Shown here one piece after another: positions 35,165 through 44,145 of a DNA stretch of 64,000 bases (positions within the stretch are counted from its first letter, which is position 1; the number at the start of each line of letters is the position of its first letter). Made by a program: the position numbers and the translations under genes. Source of the DNA: Bacteroidales bacterium UBA5433. Lineage in GTDB: Bacteria; Bacteroidota; Bacteroidia; Bacteroidales; UBA932. The DNA is taken from the NCBI GenBank assembly GCA_002427525.1, contig DIRP01000013.1, forward strand, positions 1 through 64,000, in the 5' to 3' direction. A model generated the notes under the pieces. The model saw only the letters and a program-made list of their open reading frames with translations, was not told where the DNA came from and did not search any database.

Positions 35165-36055
35165 ATGGTATACGATAAAGAAATATTGGATTTGTTGCCC
35201 TTGCTGGATGACCCCGATACGTACGTTCAGGAAGCTTTGTATACGCACCTGATAGCTATGGGTACACCGGCCCTTGAACAATTGGAAAGTATTCGAAAAG
35301 AGGGGGGCATGGAAGAAGGTGTTTATGCGATTGAAAAGATGATTGAGACCTTAAGGGAAGGACTCAAATTTGAGAAGCTGGAACAATGGATTGCCCATCC
35401 GGAAGAGGATTTACTTGCCGGACTCTGCCTTATTCAGGACATCCTGACAGAGGATGTGGACTTGCAGAGCCTTAGGGAAATTATGATGGAATGTGTCACG
35501 GAAGTATTGTTGGAGATTCGGGATGACCAAACTATTATGGAGAATGTAAAATTGTTCAATCATGTTTTTTTTAACAGGTTGCATTTTTTTACCATTGATC
35601 CCATGTTTTCCCAACCTAAGAATACATTTATTCACGAAGTGCTAAATAAAAGGAAGGGGAGTCCTGTGGCTGTGGGGTTTATATACCTGATGCTGGCATA
35701 CCAGACAGGTGTTCGCATTGGAGGACGCCTGTTTAAAGGGGGTTTTTTGCCTGCTGTTTTGGACAGGGACGGTAACGTGCTCTTTTACGTAAATGTGTTT
35801 AAGAATGGGTTGTTGTTTCCTCACAGGGAATTGGAAGTTTTTCTTAAGGACATGAATTTGCAGATTCCCGTTGAATCCTTCAGGGATGCGCAGCCGGAAG
35901 ACCTGGCGCAGATTTACGCAGAAACGTTGCTGTTCAGCTTTTCTGCCCTGGAAAAAGAAAGTTATGCCAATGAAATCTCCAAATTAACCCGGATTTTGGC
36001 TCTGTTTGGACGTGAAAACACCATGCTGATTGAAATGGATGATGACGAAGAATAA
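35165..36055 (+). CDS. SirB1/transglutaminase-like family protein
   Basis: 296 aa cytoplasmic protein. The centre has the SirB1 signature PKNTFIHEVLNKRKGSPVAV followed by GFIYLMLAYQTGVRIGGRLFKGGFL, which resembles the transglutaminase-like core but lacks an obvious catalytic Cys at the usual place. The N-terminal 100 residues are helical, possibly HEAT-like (VQEALYTHLIAMGTPALEQLE). Function unknown. It is spaced 5 nt from the nucleoside phosphorylase, so the two are likely co-expressed. Confidence 0.75.
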   Translation: MVYDKEILDLLPLLDDPDTYVQEALYTHLIAMGTPALEQLESIRKEGGMEEGVYAIEKMIETLREGLKFEKLEQWIAHPEEDLLAGLCLIQDILTEDVDLQSLREIMMECVTEVLLEIRDDQTIMENVKLFNHVFFNRLHFFTIDPMFSQPKNTFIHEVLNKRKGSPVAVGFIYLMLAYQTGVRIGGRLFKGGFLPAVLDRDGNVLFYVNVFKNGLLFPHRELEVFLKDMNLQIPVESFRDAQPEDLAQIYAETLLFSFSALEKESYANEISKLTRILALFGRENTMLIEMDDDEE

Positions 36056-36080
36056 GAATTAGGCTTTAGGTTTAGTTAGG

Positions 36081-36153
36081 AGCGGGAAACGAGGTTCGAA
36101 CTCGCGACCCTCAGCTTGGGAAGCTGATGCTCTACCGACTGAGCTATTCCCGC
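36081..36153 (-). tRNA. tRNA-Gly (CCC)
   Basis: A complete cloverleaf of 73 nt on the minus strand: acceptor GCGGGAA with TTCCCGC, D-stem GCTC/GAGC, anticodon stem TCAGC/GCTGA around the loop TTCCCAA (anticodon CCC, glycine), T-arm GCGAG-TTCGAAC-CTCGT, discriminator T. CCA is not encoded. It lies between the SirB1-like and FtsX-like genes on the opposite strand. Confidence 0.96.
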
Positions 36154-36169
36154 ATAACCAAACAGCCGC

Positions 36170-36198
36170 CAAATATAGCGATATTTTTTATTACCAAA
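36170..36198 (-). promoter_or_regulatory. Promoter of tRNA-Gly
   Basis: Minus strand: TTTG at 36198-36195, a 17-nt spacer, TATATTTG at 36177-36170, about 16 nt ahead of the mature tRNA 5' end. The spacer is one to three nt shorter than in the rpsA, SRP RNA and crp promoters. Confidence 0.6.
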
Positions 36199-37443
36199 AT
36201 GCGCGTTGCCGTCTTTTTAGCCCGAAAATTAAAAGGAGATACCACTTCTACCGGAAAGGTCAGCCGTATGGGAACACGGATAGCAACCTTTAGTGTGGCT
36301 GTGAGTGTATTTACCATGATACTGGCTGTTGCTATTGTACAAGGCTTCAGAAAAGAGATTGAAAATAAAGCCGTGGGGTTTATGGGAGAGATTCTTATGG
36401 AAGCTCCGGGAGCCGGGTTTGTGACAGAACCTTTGCCCATAAGCAACACGCTTTCCTACCTTCCGGCACTGGCTGAACATCCGGAAATATCACATATACA
36501 GGAGTTTGCCGTTTCTTACGGGATAATCCGAACAGAAGAGACTATGCAAGCAGTTTCTTTCAAAGGGGTAGGGGCGGATTATTGTTGGGATTTTTTCTCC
36601 AGGCACCTGGTATCGGGATCGCTGCCTGTTTACTCAGATTCTCTGTCGTCCAGTCAGGTATTGATCTCGGCACGTATGGCGTCACTTCTCAAACTGGAGG
36701 TACAAGATGTGGTGACCCTGTACTTCATTGGCAGCAGTGTCAAAATGAGACGTTTTGTTGTTTCGGGTATTTATGATGCGCAATTGGAAGATATTGACAA
36801 CCATCTAATACTGGGTGATATACGTCATGCTCAGCGGCTAAACGGCTGGAGGGGTGACCAGGTTAGCGGCATGGAGATCTTTCTGAAAAACAGAAAGAAC
36901 CTGCAAACTGTACAGGAAAGCATGGAAGATTTCATTATGACGCATTCTTCAGATACGGATGAGGGAGTAGTCTTGCGCAATATCAAGAGGATTTATGCGC
37001 ATTTGTACGATTGGTTGGATTTGATGGACATCAACGTAGTAGTGCTTTTGACCCTTATGGTATTGGTGGCCGGATTTAATATGGTATCGGGGTTGCTTAT
37101 TCTGTTATTTGAAAAAACGTCCACCATAGGGTTGCTTAAGGCTGTGGGAATGAGAGACAGTACCTTAAGAAATATGTTTCTTTACAATGCTTGCGGGGTT
37201 GCTTTGCGTGGAACCCTGGCCGGAACAGTTCTTGCCGTTGCCTTTCTCATACTTCAGAAGACAACGCATTTTATCAAACTGAATCCTGCCAATTATTTTG
37301 TTGACAGCGTACCTGTATTTATATCCTGGACTCAGGTTGTACTCATAGATGCGGTTGCTGTTGCCGTGCTTATGCTGGTTTTGCTGATTCCGCTGAAAAG
37401 TATTGCAGGTATCAGTCCCGGAAAGGCAATCAGGATGCGCTAA
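36199..37443 (+). CDS. FtsX/LolE-type ABC transporter permease
   Basis: 414 aa inner-membrane permease resembling LolC/LolE: an N-terminal helix (about residues 28-50, IATFSVAVSVFTMILAVAIVQGFRKEI), a long periplasmic MacB_PCD-like domain (about 50-270) and three C-terminal helices with VAGFNMVSGLLILLFEKTSTIGLLKAVGMRDS, the family's FtsX core. Such proteins release lipoproteins or use mechanical energy from a cytoplasmic ATPase; no ATPase gene is adjacent here. The open frame runs back into the tRNA, so the ATG at 36199 is the start. It overlaps the convergent MltF-like gene by 14 nt. Confidence 0.85.
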   Translation: MRVAVFLARKLKGDTTSTGKVSRMGTRIATFSVAVSVFTMILAVAIVQGFRKEIENKAVGFMGEILMEAPGAGFVTEPLPISNTLSYLPALAEHPEISHIQEFAVSYGIIRTEETMQAVSFKGVGADYCWDFFSRHLVSGSLPVYSDSLSSSQVLISARMASLLKLEVQDVVTLYFIGSSVKMRRFVVSGIYDAQLEDIDNHLILGDIRHAQRLNGWRGDQVSGMEIFLKNRKNLQTVQESMEDFIMTHSSDTDEGVVLRNIKRIYAHLYDWLDLMDINVVVLLTLMVLVAGFNMVSGLLILLFEKTSTIGLLKAVGMRDSTLRNMFLYNACGVALRGTLAGTVLAVAFLILQKTTHFIKLNPANYFVDSVPVFISWTQVVLIDAVAVAVLMLVLLIPLKSIAGISPGKAIRMR

Positions 37444-38428
37444 CCCATTCCAAATACCGGAACCAGATCATTTCTACGTATTCTTGTGTTTGCCGTGGCA
37501 TGTAGGGACTTACCTGAGCCCAAATATTGGGATCTTTGCCATCCAGAGCGGCATGTTCCCTGCCTTTCTCTATGCGTGACATACCGGCATTGTATGCGGC
37601 CAGTACAAAATTGATTTCTTCTTCCTTGGACAGATTTGTCAGGTGCATATTTCTTTTTATGAAAGAAAAATACGTAACGGCTCCCCGGATGTTGTTTTCC
37701 GGATCGTACAAATCCCGGATACTCATATCAACAGCCGTAGATTCTTTTATTTGCATAAGGCCTATAGCACAGTTTGCAGACTTTGCATTCATTCTGTATT
37801 GTGACTCTTGGTACATGACGGCTCTGAGTAATTTCCAGTCCCAGCCCAGCGTACTACCTTGTGCCATGAGCAGGGAGTCGTACGGACTTCTTTCCGATAT
37901 AGCAGGTATAAAACGGTTTCTAAACCGGGAGTATTCGGGAGATTGTTTAAAAAGAGCAAGCCAGTGTACAAGATTTAAGTGCCAAGGGTTTTTTCCCTTG
38001 AGCATAACCCAAACTTCACCCATAGAAGTAATTTGCGGTGTTATGAATAGTTTGCCTGTGAGCGATTTGGGAATAGAATCTCTGATAATATTTATGGCAA
38101 GGATATCTGTTTGGTGGTTTTCCAACAAGTCCCATACCGGCAATGAATCGTTTGCAGGTATGTATTGCAGGGCCATTCCGTGTGTTTTTGAAAAATGTTG
38201 CATCACTTCGTAATGGTACCCTACCCGTGTACCGGCGTACGACGGAAGGTAAATGGTGCAACGGAGGGTATCTCCTTGCAGCTGTATCAGATCTGTTTCT
38301 TTCCAGATACCGGCTTTATTAGTCTCCGGTATATTGCGGAATTCAACGTACAGAACGGCCAGCAGAAATACCGCTGCCAGAACGACTATTACTTTGTGTT
38401 TCGTTATCACTTTTTGGAGAAGGATCAA
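37430..38428 (-). CDS. MltF-like membrane-bound lytic transglycosylase
   Basis: 332 aa (from TTG). One N-terminal membrane helix (about residues 12-30), a degenerate periplasmic solute-binding-like domain (about 45-170) and a GH23 SLT domain with the catalytic Glu in AVMYQESQYRMN, then CAIGLMQIKEST and LAAYNAGMSRI. This is the MltF layout. The frame has no ATG: upstream codons run into a TAA, and only TTG (38428) and GTG (38410) are available, both inside the porin coding region. The overlap with the porin's 3' end is 68-86 nt in another frame, unusual for the window. Coupled translation with the porin is likely. Confidence 0.88.
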   Translation of the reverse strand: MILLQKVITKHKVIVVLAAVFLLAVLYVEFRNIPETNKAGIWKETDLIQLQGDTLRCTIYLPSYAGTRVGYHYEVMQHFSKTHGMALQYIPANDSLPVWDLLENHQTDILAINIIRDSIPKSLTGKLFITPQITSMGEVWVMLKGKNPWHLNLVHWLALFKQSPEYSRFRNRFIPAISERSPYDSLLMAQGSTLGWDWKLLRAVMYQESQYRMNAKSANCAIGLMQIKESTAVDMSIRDLYDPENNIRGAVTYFSFIKRNMHLTNLSKEEEINFVLAAYNAGMSRIEKGREHAALDGKDPNIWAQVSPYMPRQTQEYVEMIWFRYLEWVSAS

Positions 38429-40772
38429 CGGATCCTTTTTTTAAGGGTTTACTATAGAACGGCCAGGTAATACCTACCTTGACCGCACGTTGTGGACGTA
38501 TATAATGAGGAGCAGAAAAATAACCGCTGTCGGGCCAGCCCTGTGCTGCATTGGTATATTTAACAAAAATGGTTGCCCGTTGCCATTTCATATTGATAAA
38601 AGCATCTATGTAAGGAGTGTTTCCATATTTTTTTTCCTGCTGCAGGTGAAAAGTACCCAGAGCGGGGTTGTAAGCTTCCATATAGTAAGCGGTATGAAAC
38701 GTAATATCAGCTCCAATCTGAGCCGTCATTACATTTTTCACTACCGGTATTTCCAGGTAGTATCTTAGGTTGGCTGCCAACAGGGGCAGGGGTACTATAT
38801 CCGGATGTGACGAATACTGAACCAGCAGCCTGTGATCTAACCGTACGTACCAAAAACTAAAATTCTGCGTCAGGGTAGCTGTCATGATATTTACCAGCTG
38901 GTCTGTTTGCCTGACCACACCCAGGGTATCGTAATAGATTCTGCTTCCTTCCAGTCCGTAAGAAAAAGTTAAAGCTGTTTCCCAATCCGGAATAGAGAGA
39001 CTGGCTTGAATTTGGGTATTTGTAGTCTTTTGAAAATCATTATTCCATACAAAGTGATTGGAGTAATAATTTTGGAAGTACCAATCCGGAGTCTGTCTGT
39101 TGATAAGGAACCTTCCTGTCAGATGGATTCCCCGGGGGAGGGGGTACAGGGAGAAACGAACGTTGGCATCCAGGGACATATCTCCCAGGTAATACCCTGC
39201 AAAATTCAGTTTTCCCACTGCGTTCCATGCAAAATATTTTTTCAACATACCGTAAGCTCCTGCATACACATACGCATTGTTGTTCCATTGTTTGGAAGGG
39301 CCCCGGGTATAATAATCAGGTACAAAACAATAGTGGGATAACAATTCATACCCCAGTCCGCCCTCTATTCCAGAGAGAATAGCCGTAGGTGACCAAGGCT
39401 GAATACGCAGAAAAAAGCGGTTGTCAAATACCATGGTAGAGACAGAGTCTGTAGTTGTAACGGGGTCCAGATAAAACTGGTTGTTGTAAAAGGCGCGACC
39501 TGCCTGGTCTGTTAAACCAATATGGTCGGTGTAGTTCCGGCTCATCTTGTTCCAGTTGCCTGCATGTCCCAGGTATATCATGGTTCCTTCTGCTCCCGAA
39601 AGAGAATCTTTTTTAAAAATACGAATGGGCAGGCCAATGCTTTGTGTGATAAATAGTTGGTTGCTTGCCAACGCAGAGGAAGCTTTGGAAAGCCATACGG
39701 GTATGGCACGGGCATCTACTACGGTATCTGTAATAAAGCCATCGTCCTGTATACCTCCGTTTTCATCTTTGCTCAGTGAATTTCTTATGTACCCGGCGTG
39801 TGCTACGTAACGTTTCCCAAGGTAATTTGCCGTTACAGCAAGCGTTCGGGTATTGGTGGCTTCATGTTGCAATATTCCTTTTGTCCCCTTTTTTTGGTAA
39901 TAGAATTGTATGTTCGCTTCCGGTGACAGATTCTGTGTATGCAGAAGTGCCACATTCATTTCTTCTTTTTCTTTGTTGGCAAACAAAGTCCCTGAATAGG
40001 ACATCACGGTAAACGGACTTTTTGTGTTGTAGGCGGGCAAGGTCTCCCGGTCGTAAGCCTCGCTCATTCCGGCACTCCAGAAATCAAAGCGTTCTTTCGT
40101 TTGTCTCTTAAAATAGTTGAAGGTCAGAACAGGAGAGCCAATCGTACCCGGATGTACGGCACCCACATCTTCTTTCATGTGCGCATAGTCATGAAAATTG
40201 CTGTTGATATTGGTGTCAATATCCCTGAAGGTCAGCTTGTTAAAATATGCGTTGTGGTTCCATGAAATAATCCTTCTGAACCGGAGCGAATCCGGGATAA
40301 TATAAGATTCCAGCATGTGGAATGTACTTTTGTAAACAGAATCTGCAAACGCTTTTTCCTCCCGGCGTTTTTGTTTGGCAAACTGCTTCAATTCTTTCGT
40401 TGAAAAAGTAGCCAGCGAGTCAATCATAAAGAAACCCAGGCTGTCCAGTTTGATCAATCCCAGACTGTCCAGCTGGTACATGAACCCCAGGCTGTCGGGA
40501 ATTTGCTGCCCCAAAGAATCCAGCCTGGGCAGACGCAGGGAATCTACCAACGGAAAGTCCCGCTCCGAAGTGCTAGTAGCGACAGGTTTAGCCAGGCTAT
40601 CAGCGACAGGTTTAGCCAGGCTATCAGCGACAGGTTTAGCCAGGCTATCAGCGACAGGCTTTGCCAGGCTATCAGCGACAGGTTTAACCAGGCTGTCCGG
40701 TACCTGCGCCAAGGCAGCCTGTCCGGTTAGTATTAATATAAATAGTATCAGCAGTGTGACCTTTGGTCTCAT
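38343..40772 (-). CDS. Putative porin (Porin_10-like) with DSL-repeat N-terminal linker
   Basis: About 809 aa. Signal peptide (to LAQ), then five copies of the 8-residue unit VADSLAKP and a further series of xxDSLG units (to about residue 125), a charged segment, and a large beta-barrel of the Bacteroidetes putative-porin type (about 160-770). The strand VKVGITWPFY looks like a terminal barrel strand, but about 35 low-complexity residues follow, coded in the overlap with the MltF-like gene. The frame opens at a TTG (40790); the ATG at 40772 starts the signal peptide. A TAGCTTTG -7 box (40803-40796) lies 23 nt upstream. Substrate unknown. Confidence 0.82.
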   Translation of the reverse strand: MRPKVTLLILFILILTGQAALAQVPDSLVKPVADSLAKPVADSLAKPVADSLAKPVADSLAKPVATSTSERDFPLVDSLRLPRLDSLGQQIPDSLGFMYQLDSLGLIKLDSLGFFMIDSLATFSTKELKQFAKQKRREEKAFADSVYKSTFHMLESYIIPDSLRFRRIISWNHNAYFNKLTFRDIDTNINSNFHDYAHMKEDVGAVHPGTIGSPVLTFNYFKRQTKERFDFWSAGMSEAYDRETLPAYNTKSPFTVMSYSGTLFANKEKEEMNVALLHTQNLSPEANIQFYYQKKGTKGILQHEATNTRTLAVTANYLGKRYVAHAGYIRNSLSKDENGGIQDDGFITDTVVDARAIPVWLSKASSALASNQLFITQSIGLPIRIFKKDSLSGAEGTMIYLGHAGNWNKMSRNYTDHIGLTDQAGRAFYNNQFYLDPVTTTDSVSTMVFDNRFFLRIQPWSPTAILSGIEGGLGYELLSHYCFVPDYYTRGPSKQWNNNAYVYAGAYGMLKKYFAWNAVGKLNFAGYYLGDMSLDANVRFSLYPLPRGIHLTGRFLINRQTPDWYFQNYYSNHFVWNNDFQKTTNTQIQASLSIPDWETALTFSYGLEGSRIYYDTLGVVRQTDQLVNIMTATLTQNFSFWYVRLDHRLLVQYSSHPDIVPLPLLAANLRYYLEIPVVKNVMTAQIGADITFHTAYYMEAYNPALGTFHLQQEKKYGNTPYIDAFINMKWQRATIFVKYTNAAQGWPDSGYFSAPHYIRPQRAVKVGITWPFYSKPLKKGSVDPSPKSDNETQSNSRSGSGISAGRSVR
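40579..40698 (-). repeat. Five tandem 24-bp repeats in the porin gene
   Basis: Units at 40579-40602, 40603-40626, 40627-40650, 40651-40674 and 40675-40698; the first three are identical and the last two differ by a few bases. Each encodes one VADSLAKP-type unit just after the signal peptide. The unit length is a multiple of three, so gain or loss of copies keeps the frame. Confidence 0.97.
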
Positions 40773-40800
40773 GTGTTCTTTGGGTTGCAAGGGCGCAAAG

Positions 40801-41781
40801 CTACAAAAAATGTGCCTTATCCCGTAAGATACCTTCTATTTGTTTGACAGACAAGGCATCTTTAACCAGAACTTTCTTGGCGTTATCCAACAAATAGAGG
40901 GAAGGAATAGCGTTCAGATCGTACAGGTTTTCGCTACGTATTTCGCTGTTCGGATTCCATGCGTGGAGCCAATTGGAAGGAAGGTTTGGCAGGTAATTCA
41001 ACCAGCTCTCCGGGTCTTCTTCCGGGTATATGGTAAGAATGGTTAGTTGTTTTTCTTGCACCAGATAGGTAATGAGCTCAGACGCAAGAAGTTCCCGGGT
41101 CGATTCCTTACAGGAACTGCAATCGGGATGGAGAAAATAAACAAGAATAAAAGGAGAAGTAAGGCTGTAAAGTGTTTTGGGAACAGTATGTTCCGGAATA
41201 TGGGGCAGGTTCTTTAAAGCAGCAATAAAATGGAAATCCGTTGCCGGGGAACCCGGACGGTTCTTATGTGCCAATTCCAGAAGGTATACGGCCCGCGCTT
41301 TTTCCAATGTGTCCGGAAGGGGGCTGGATACCATGTGTTCCAACACGGGAAGGTACAGTTCTTCATTTCTGTACGGAGAATTGGGATGGTAGAAAAAATG
41401 TTCTGCCATGTCGTTGAATTTTACGAGCACCTGCTTTTGGATTGAGTCTGCCGCAAGGGAAGTATTCATACGGGATACCATCTGCCTGATACCTTCCCGG
41501 GCCAGGGGAGCGTCGGCTGCCAGCAACAAACCGACAAAATCGGCAAATGCTTTTTCTGCATATCCCTCCTGACGTACAGAACGAATGTCATCAAACGGGA
41601 ATTTGTCCCAGTAATGTACAATACGGTACTTGAAAGCTTCTTCTGCAGATACTACAGGAGCCGGCACGGAAGCAGGTTGGAATTCCGGCAATGTTGCTGC
41701 TTTTTTGTTGCTTTTCCCGCTACAGGAAGCTGCAATAGCAAGAAGTACTACAAGTGGTATAAAGTGAACCAGATGCTTCAT
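40801..41781 (-). CDS. DUF5106 / thioredoxin-like lipoprotein
   Basis: 326 aa. A lipoprotein signal (LLAIAASC, Cys at about 20) precedes a DUF5106 helical domain (about residues 48-185, ending in ATDFHF) and a thioredoxin-like domain (about 195-326) with the redox pair in FLHPDCSSCKES and cis-Pro near NAIPSLYLLD. Bacteroidetes carry several such envelope-bound TlpA/ResA-like proteins. The porin gene lies 28 nt downstream on the same strand. The ATG is 4 nt after a TATTTTTG box on the minus strand (41793-41786). The disulphide partner is unknown. Confidence 0.83.
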   Translation of the reverse strand: MKHLVHFIPLVVLLAIAASCSGKSNKKAATLPEFQPASVPAPVVSAEEAFKYRIVHYWDKFPFDDIRSVRQEGYAEKAFADFVGLLLAADAPLAREGIRQMVSRMNTSLAADSIQKQVLVKFNDMAEHFFYHPNSPYRNEELYLPVLEHMVSSPLPDTLEKARAVYLLELAHKNRPGSPATDFHFIAALKNLPHIPEHTVPKTLYSLTSPFILVYFLHPDCSSCKESTRELLASELITYLVQEKQLTILTIYPEEDPESWLNYLPNLPSNWLHAWNPNSEIRSENLYDLNAIPSLYLLDNAKKVLVKDALSVKQIEGILRDKAHFL

Positions 41782-41829
41782 AAGACAAAAATACGAATTT
41801 TTGCTACATTTGTGTTATAAAAATGTGGG

Positions 41830-42675
41830 ATGAATTCAAGTGATTTTCCGGTCGCTCTTGTTACCGGAGCTAACGGAGGCATTGGAAAGGTAATTTGCAA
41901 AGAATTACTAAGTTCCGGATACCGGGTTATTCTTTCTTTCCGAAAAAGTGAAAGAGCAGTTGCTTTTTACAACTCCTTGTTGCAGGAATACGGAGCAGAG
42001 CGTATCGGCTGCCTGGAAATGGACCTTTCGTCTGTCACGTCTATTACGGAAGCCGTATGTGTTCTTATGGAAAAAGAACAACGTCTGGATGTGTTGGTAA
42101 ACAATGCCGGTATGTTGGGATACAATATGCAGGTAAGTGCGGAAGGGTACGAAATGCACAATATGGTAAACTGTCTGGGCCCCATGTTGTTCACCCGGTT
42201 GGTGAAACCGCTTATGCACAGGGGCAGTCGCGTGGTAACCACTGTTTCCCTGGCATTGTACTACGGGTCCATTCCTGAAAATTTCCCGTACCCTCACGCA
42301 AGGTTCAACAGGTTCCGGCAATATGCCTGCTCCAAACTTGCACTTACGTTGTTGTGCCTTCGTTTGGCAGAACTATGGAAAGAAGAGGGAATTACGGTAA
42401 ATATGGCTGACCCCGGTATTGTGGATACACCTATCCTAAAACTTCATAAGTGGATTGATCCGGTGGCAGATGCGGTGTTCAGACCCTTCACCCGAACTCC
42501 GGAGAAAGGGGCGGATACGTCCATTTTTCTTTCCTCTGACCTTTCTTTGCGTGGTGCAACCGGCGGGTTGTATAAAAATAAAAAGGCCGGGACTTTACCG
42601 GAAAAGATAACAGACCATCCCTATACGGACAAAGTGTGGTGTTTTTTAGCAGATTTGTATTCCAGCGTGAATTGA
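41830..42675 (+). CDS. Short-chain dehydrogenase/reductase
   Basis: 281 aa SDR: the cofactor loop ALVTGANGGIGKVI (TGxxxGIG, NADP-type preference suggested by the Arg/Lys that follows in SFRKSE), DVLVNNAGML (NNAG), a Ser in VTTVSLALYYG, and YACSK (Y-x3-K) with PGIVDT after it. Retinol-dehydrogenase-like members are similar, but no substrate can be named. A TACATTTG box (41805-41812) lies 17 nt upstream. trkH follows after 17 nt. Confidence 0.85.
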   Translation: MNSSDFPVALVTGANGGIGKVICKELLSSGYRVILSFRKSERAVAFYNSLLQEYGAERIGCLEMDLSSVTSITEAVCVLMEKEQRLDVLVNNAGMLGYNMQVSAEGYEMHNMVNCLGPMLFTRLVKPLMHRGSRVVTTVSLALYYGSIPENFPYPHARFNRFRQYACSKLALTLLCLRLAELWKEEGITVNMADPGIVDTPILKLHKWIDPVADAVFRPFTRTPEKGADTSIFLSSDLSLRGATGGLYKNKKAGTLPEKITDHPYTDKVWCFLADLYSSVN

Positions 42676-42692
42676 CATAAGTATAACGAGTT

Positions 42693-44132
42693 ATGAGAAG
42701 TGCAGTAATAGCAAGGAATATGGGGTTGGTCCTTCTGGTGAATGCCCTGTTTATGTTCATTTCTGTAGTTGTATCTATCCTTTACGGTTTTGATACCGGG
42801 TTTTTCCCACTCCTGCTAGCGGCAACCATTACAGTAACCGTTGGTGCCCTTCCTTTTATCTTTATTAAAAAAGCCGAAGACATAGCCACGCGTGAAGGCT
42901 ATGTAATTGCCGTCCTGTCCTGGGTTGTTTCCTGTTTGTTTGGTATGTTGCCTTACGTTTTTTGGGGTGGAGAGTTTTCACTTATCAATGCCTGGTATGA
43001 GAGTGTAAGCGGGTTTACGACAACCGGCAGCACCATACTTACTTCGGTGGAAGCGTTGCCGCATTCCCTTCTTTTCTGGCGTGCAGCAACCCAGTGGATT
43101 GGAGGTATGGGAGTGGTGCTGTTCATGTTGCTGATCCTCCCCGAGGTCAGCTCGGTCAGGCTCCGGCTTTCCCGTATTGAAATCAGCTCCCTTTCTCAGG
43201 ATTCCTACCGGTTCAGGGCCAAGGAAACGATACGTGTTATTGCTTACGTGTATTTTGGTCTTACGTTGCTGCAGACCTTTTGTCTGGTACTGGCAGGGAT
43301 GACCTTTTTTGATGCGGTTTGTCATGCATTTGCCACCATTGCGACAGGCGGATTCAGTACACGCAACGCCAGTATTGCCTCTTACGACAGCGTAGCTATA
43401 GAGGCTATTATGCTTGTATTTATGGCTGTATCTTCCCTTCCTTTTGGATTGATTTTCCTTTTGATTGTTAAAAGGTCAACTTCCTTGTTTACCTCGCCCG
43501 TTACCCGGTATTACCTTATTTCAACCTTGGCAGTAGGTGTTTTGGTTTCAGCAAACTTATGGATTGGAGGCACTTATGGTTCTTTTGGAACGGCCTTCAG
43601 GCATGGGGTTTTCCAGACATTTTCCCTGGTTTCCACAACGGGGTTTTCCTCGGCAGATTCGTCTATGTGGCCAGCCTTTTCTATGTTGTTGCTTTTTTTC
43701 CTGATTTTTCAGGGAGGTTGTTCCGGTTCTACAGCCGGGGGAATTAAGGCGGACAGATTCCTGATTGCTTTCCAGTCTATCCGGGCGCATATTACTAAAA
43801 AACTGCATCCACATTCTGTCGTTCCGGTGAGAATAGGGGGACATGTAACTGATCCGGATGTGGTTGAGGGTGTGAATCTTTTTATAGTTCTTTTTTTCTT
43901 TGTTCTCTTTGTTACGGCACTCGTGCTTACGGTAACAGGCCTTCAGGTAATAGAGGCGCTGGTGGCTTCTGTAGTTCATTTGGTTAATGTGGGGCCGGGC
44001 TTTGGGAGTGTGGCGTCTGTAGGAAACTGCCATGATCTTGGTGGCTTCTCAAAATTTGTGTTGTCTTTGGCCATGATTATGGGCCGTATTGAATTGTTTG
44101 GCTTTTTCATTTTATTTAGCGCCAGAAAGTAG
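42693..44132 (+). CDS. trkH: TrkH-family potassium uptake protein
   Basis: 479 aa membrane subunit of a Trk potassium channel/transporter. The four P-loop repeats are visible: ESVSGFTTTGSTIL, FATIATGGFSTRN, FSLVSTTGFSSADS and NVGPGFGSVASVGN, with ATQWIGGMGVVLFMLLILPE and GGCSGSTAGGIKADR between them. No TrkA-type gating subunit is next to it. It lies between the SDR and a RecD-like helicase gene, each spaced 13-17 nt, with no obvious functional link. Confidence 0.92.
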   Translation: MRSAVIARNMGLVLLVNALFMFISVVVSILYGFDTGFFPLLLAATITVTVGALPFIFIKKAEDIATREGYVIAVLSWVVSCLFGMLPYVFWGGEFSLINAWYESVSGFTTTGSTILTSVEALPHSLLFWRAATQWIGGMGVVLFMLLILPEVSSVRLRLSRIEISSLSQDSYRFRAKETIRVIAYVYFGLTLLQTFCLVLAGMTFFDAVCHAFATIATGGFSTRNASIASYDSVAIEAIMLVFMAVSSLPFGLIFLLIVKRSTSLFTSPVTRYYLISTLAVGVLVSANLWIGGTYGSFGTAFRHGVFQTFSLVSTTGFSSADSSMWPAFSMLLLFFLIFQGGCSGSTAGGIKADRFLIAFQSIRAHITKKLHPHSVVPVRIGGHVTDPDVVEGVNLFIVLFFFVLFVTALVLTVTGLQVIEALVASVVHLVNVGPGFGSVASVGNCHDLGGFSKFVLSLAMIMGRIELFGFFILFSARK

Positions 44133-44145
44133 TAACTTGCCCTTT

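Noticed and set aside
40579..40698. Tandem direct repeats as a possible CRISPR array
   Set aside because: Units are contiguous without spacers, in frame, and encode VADSLAKP.
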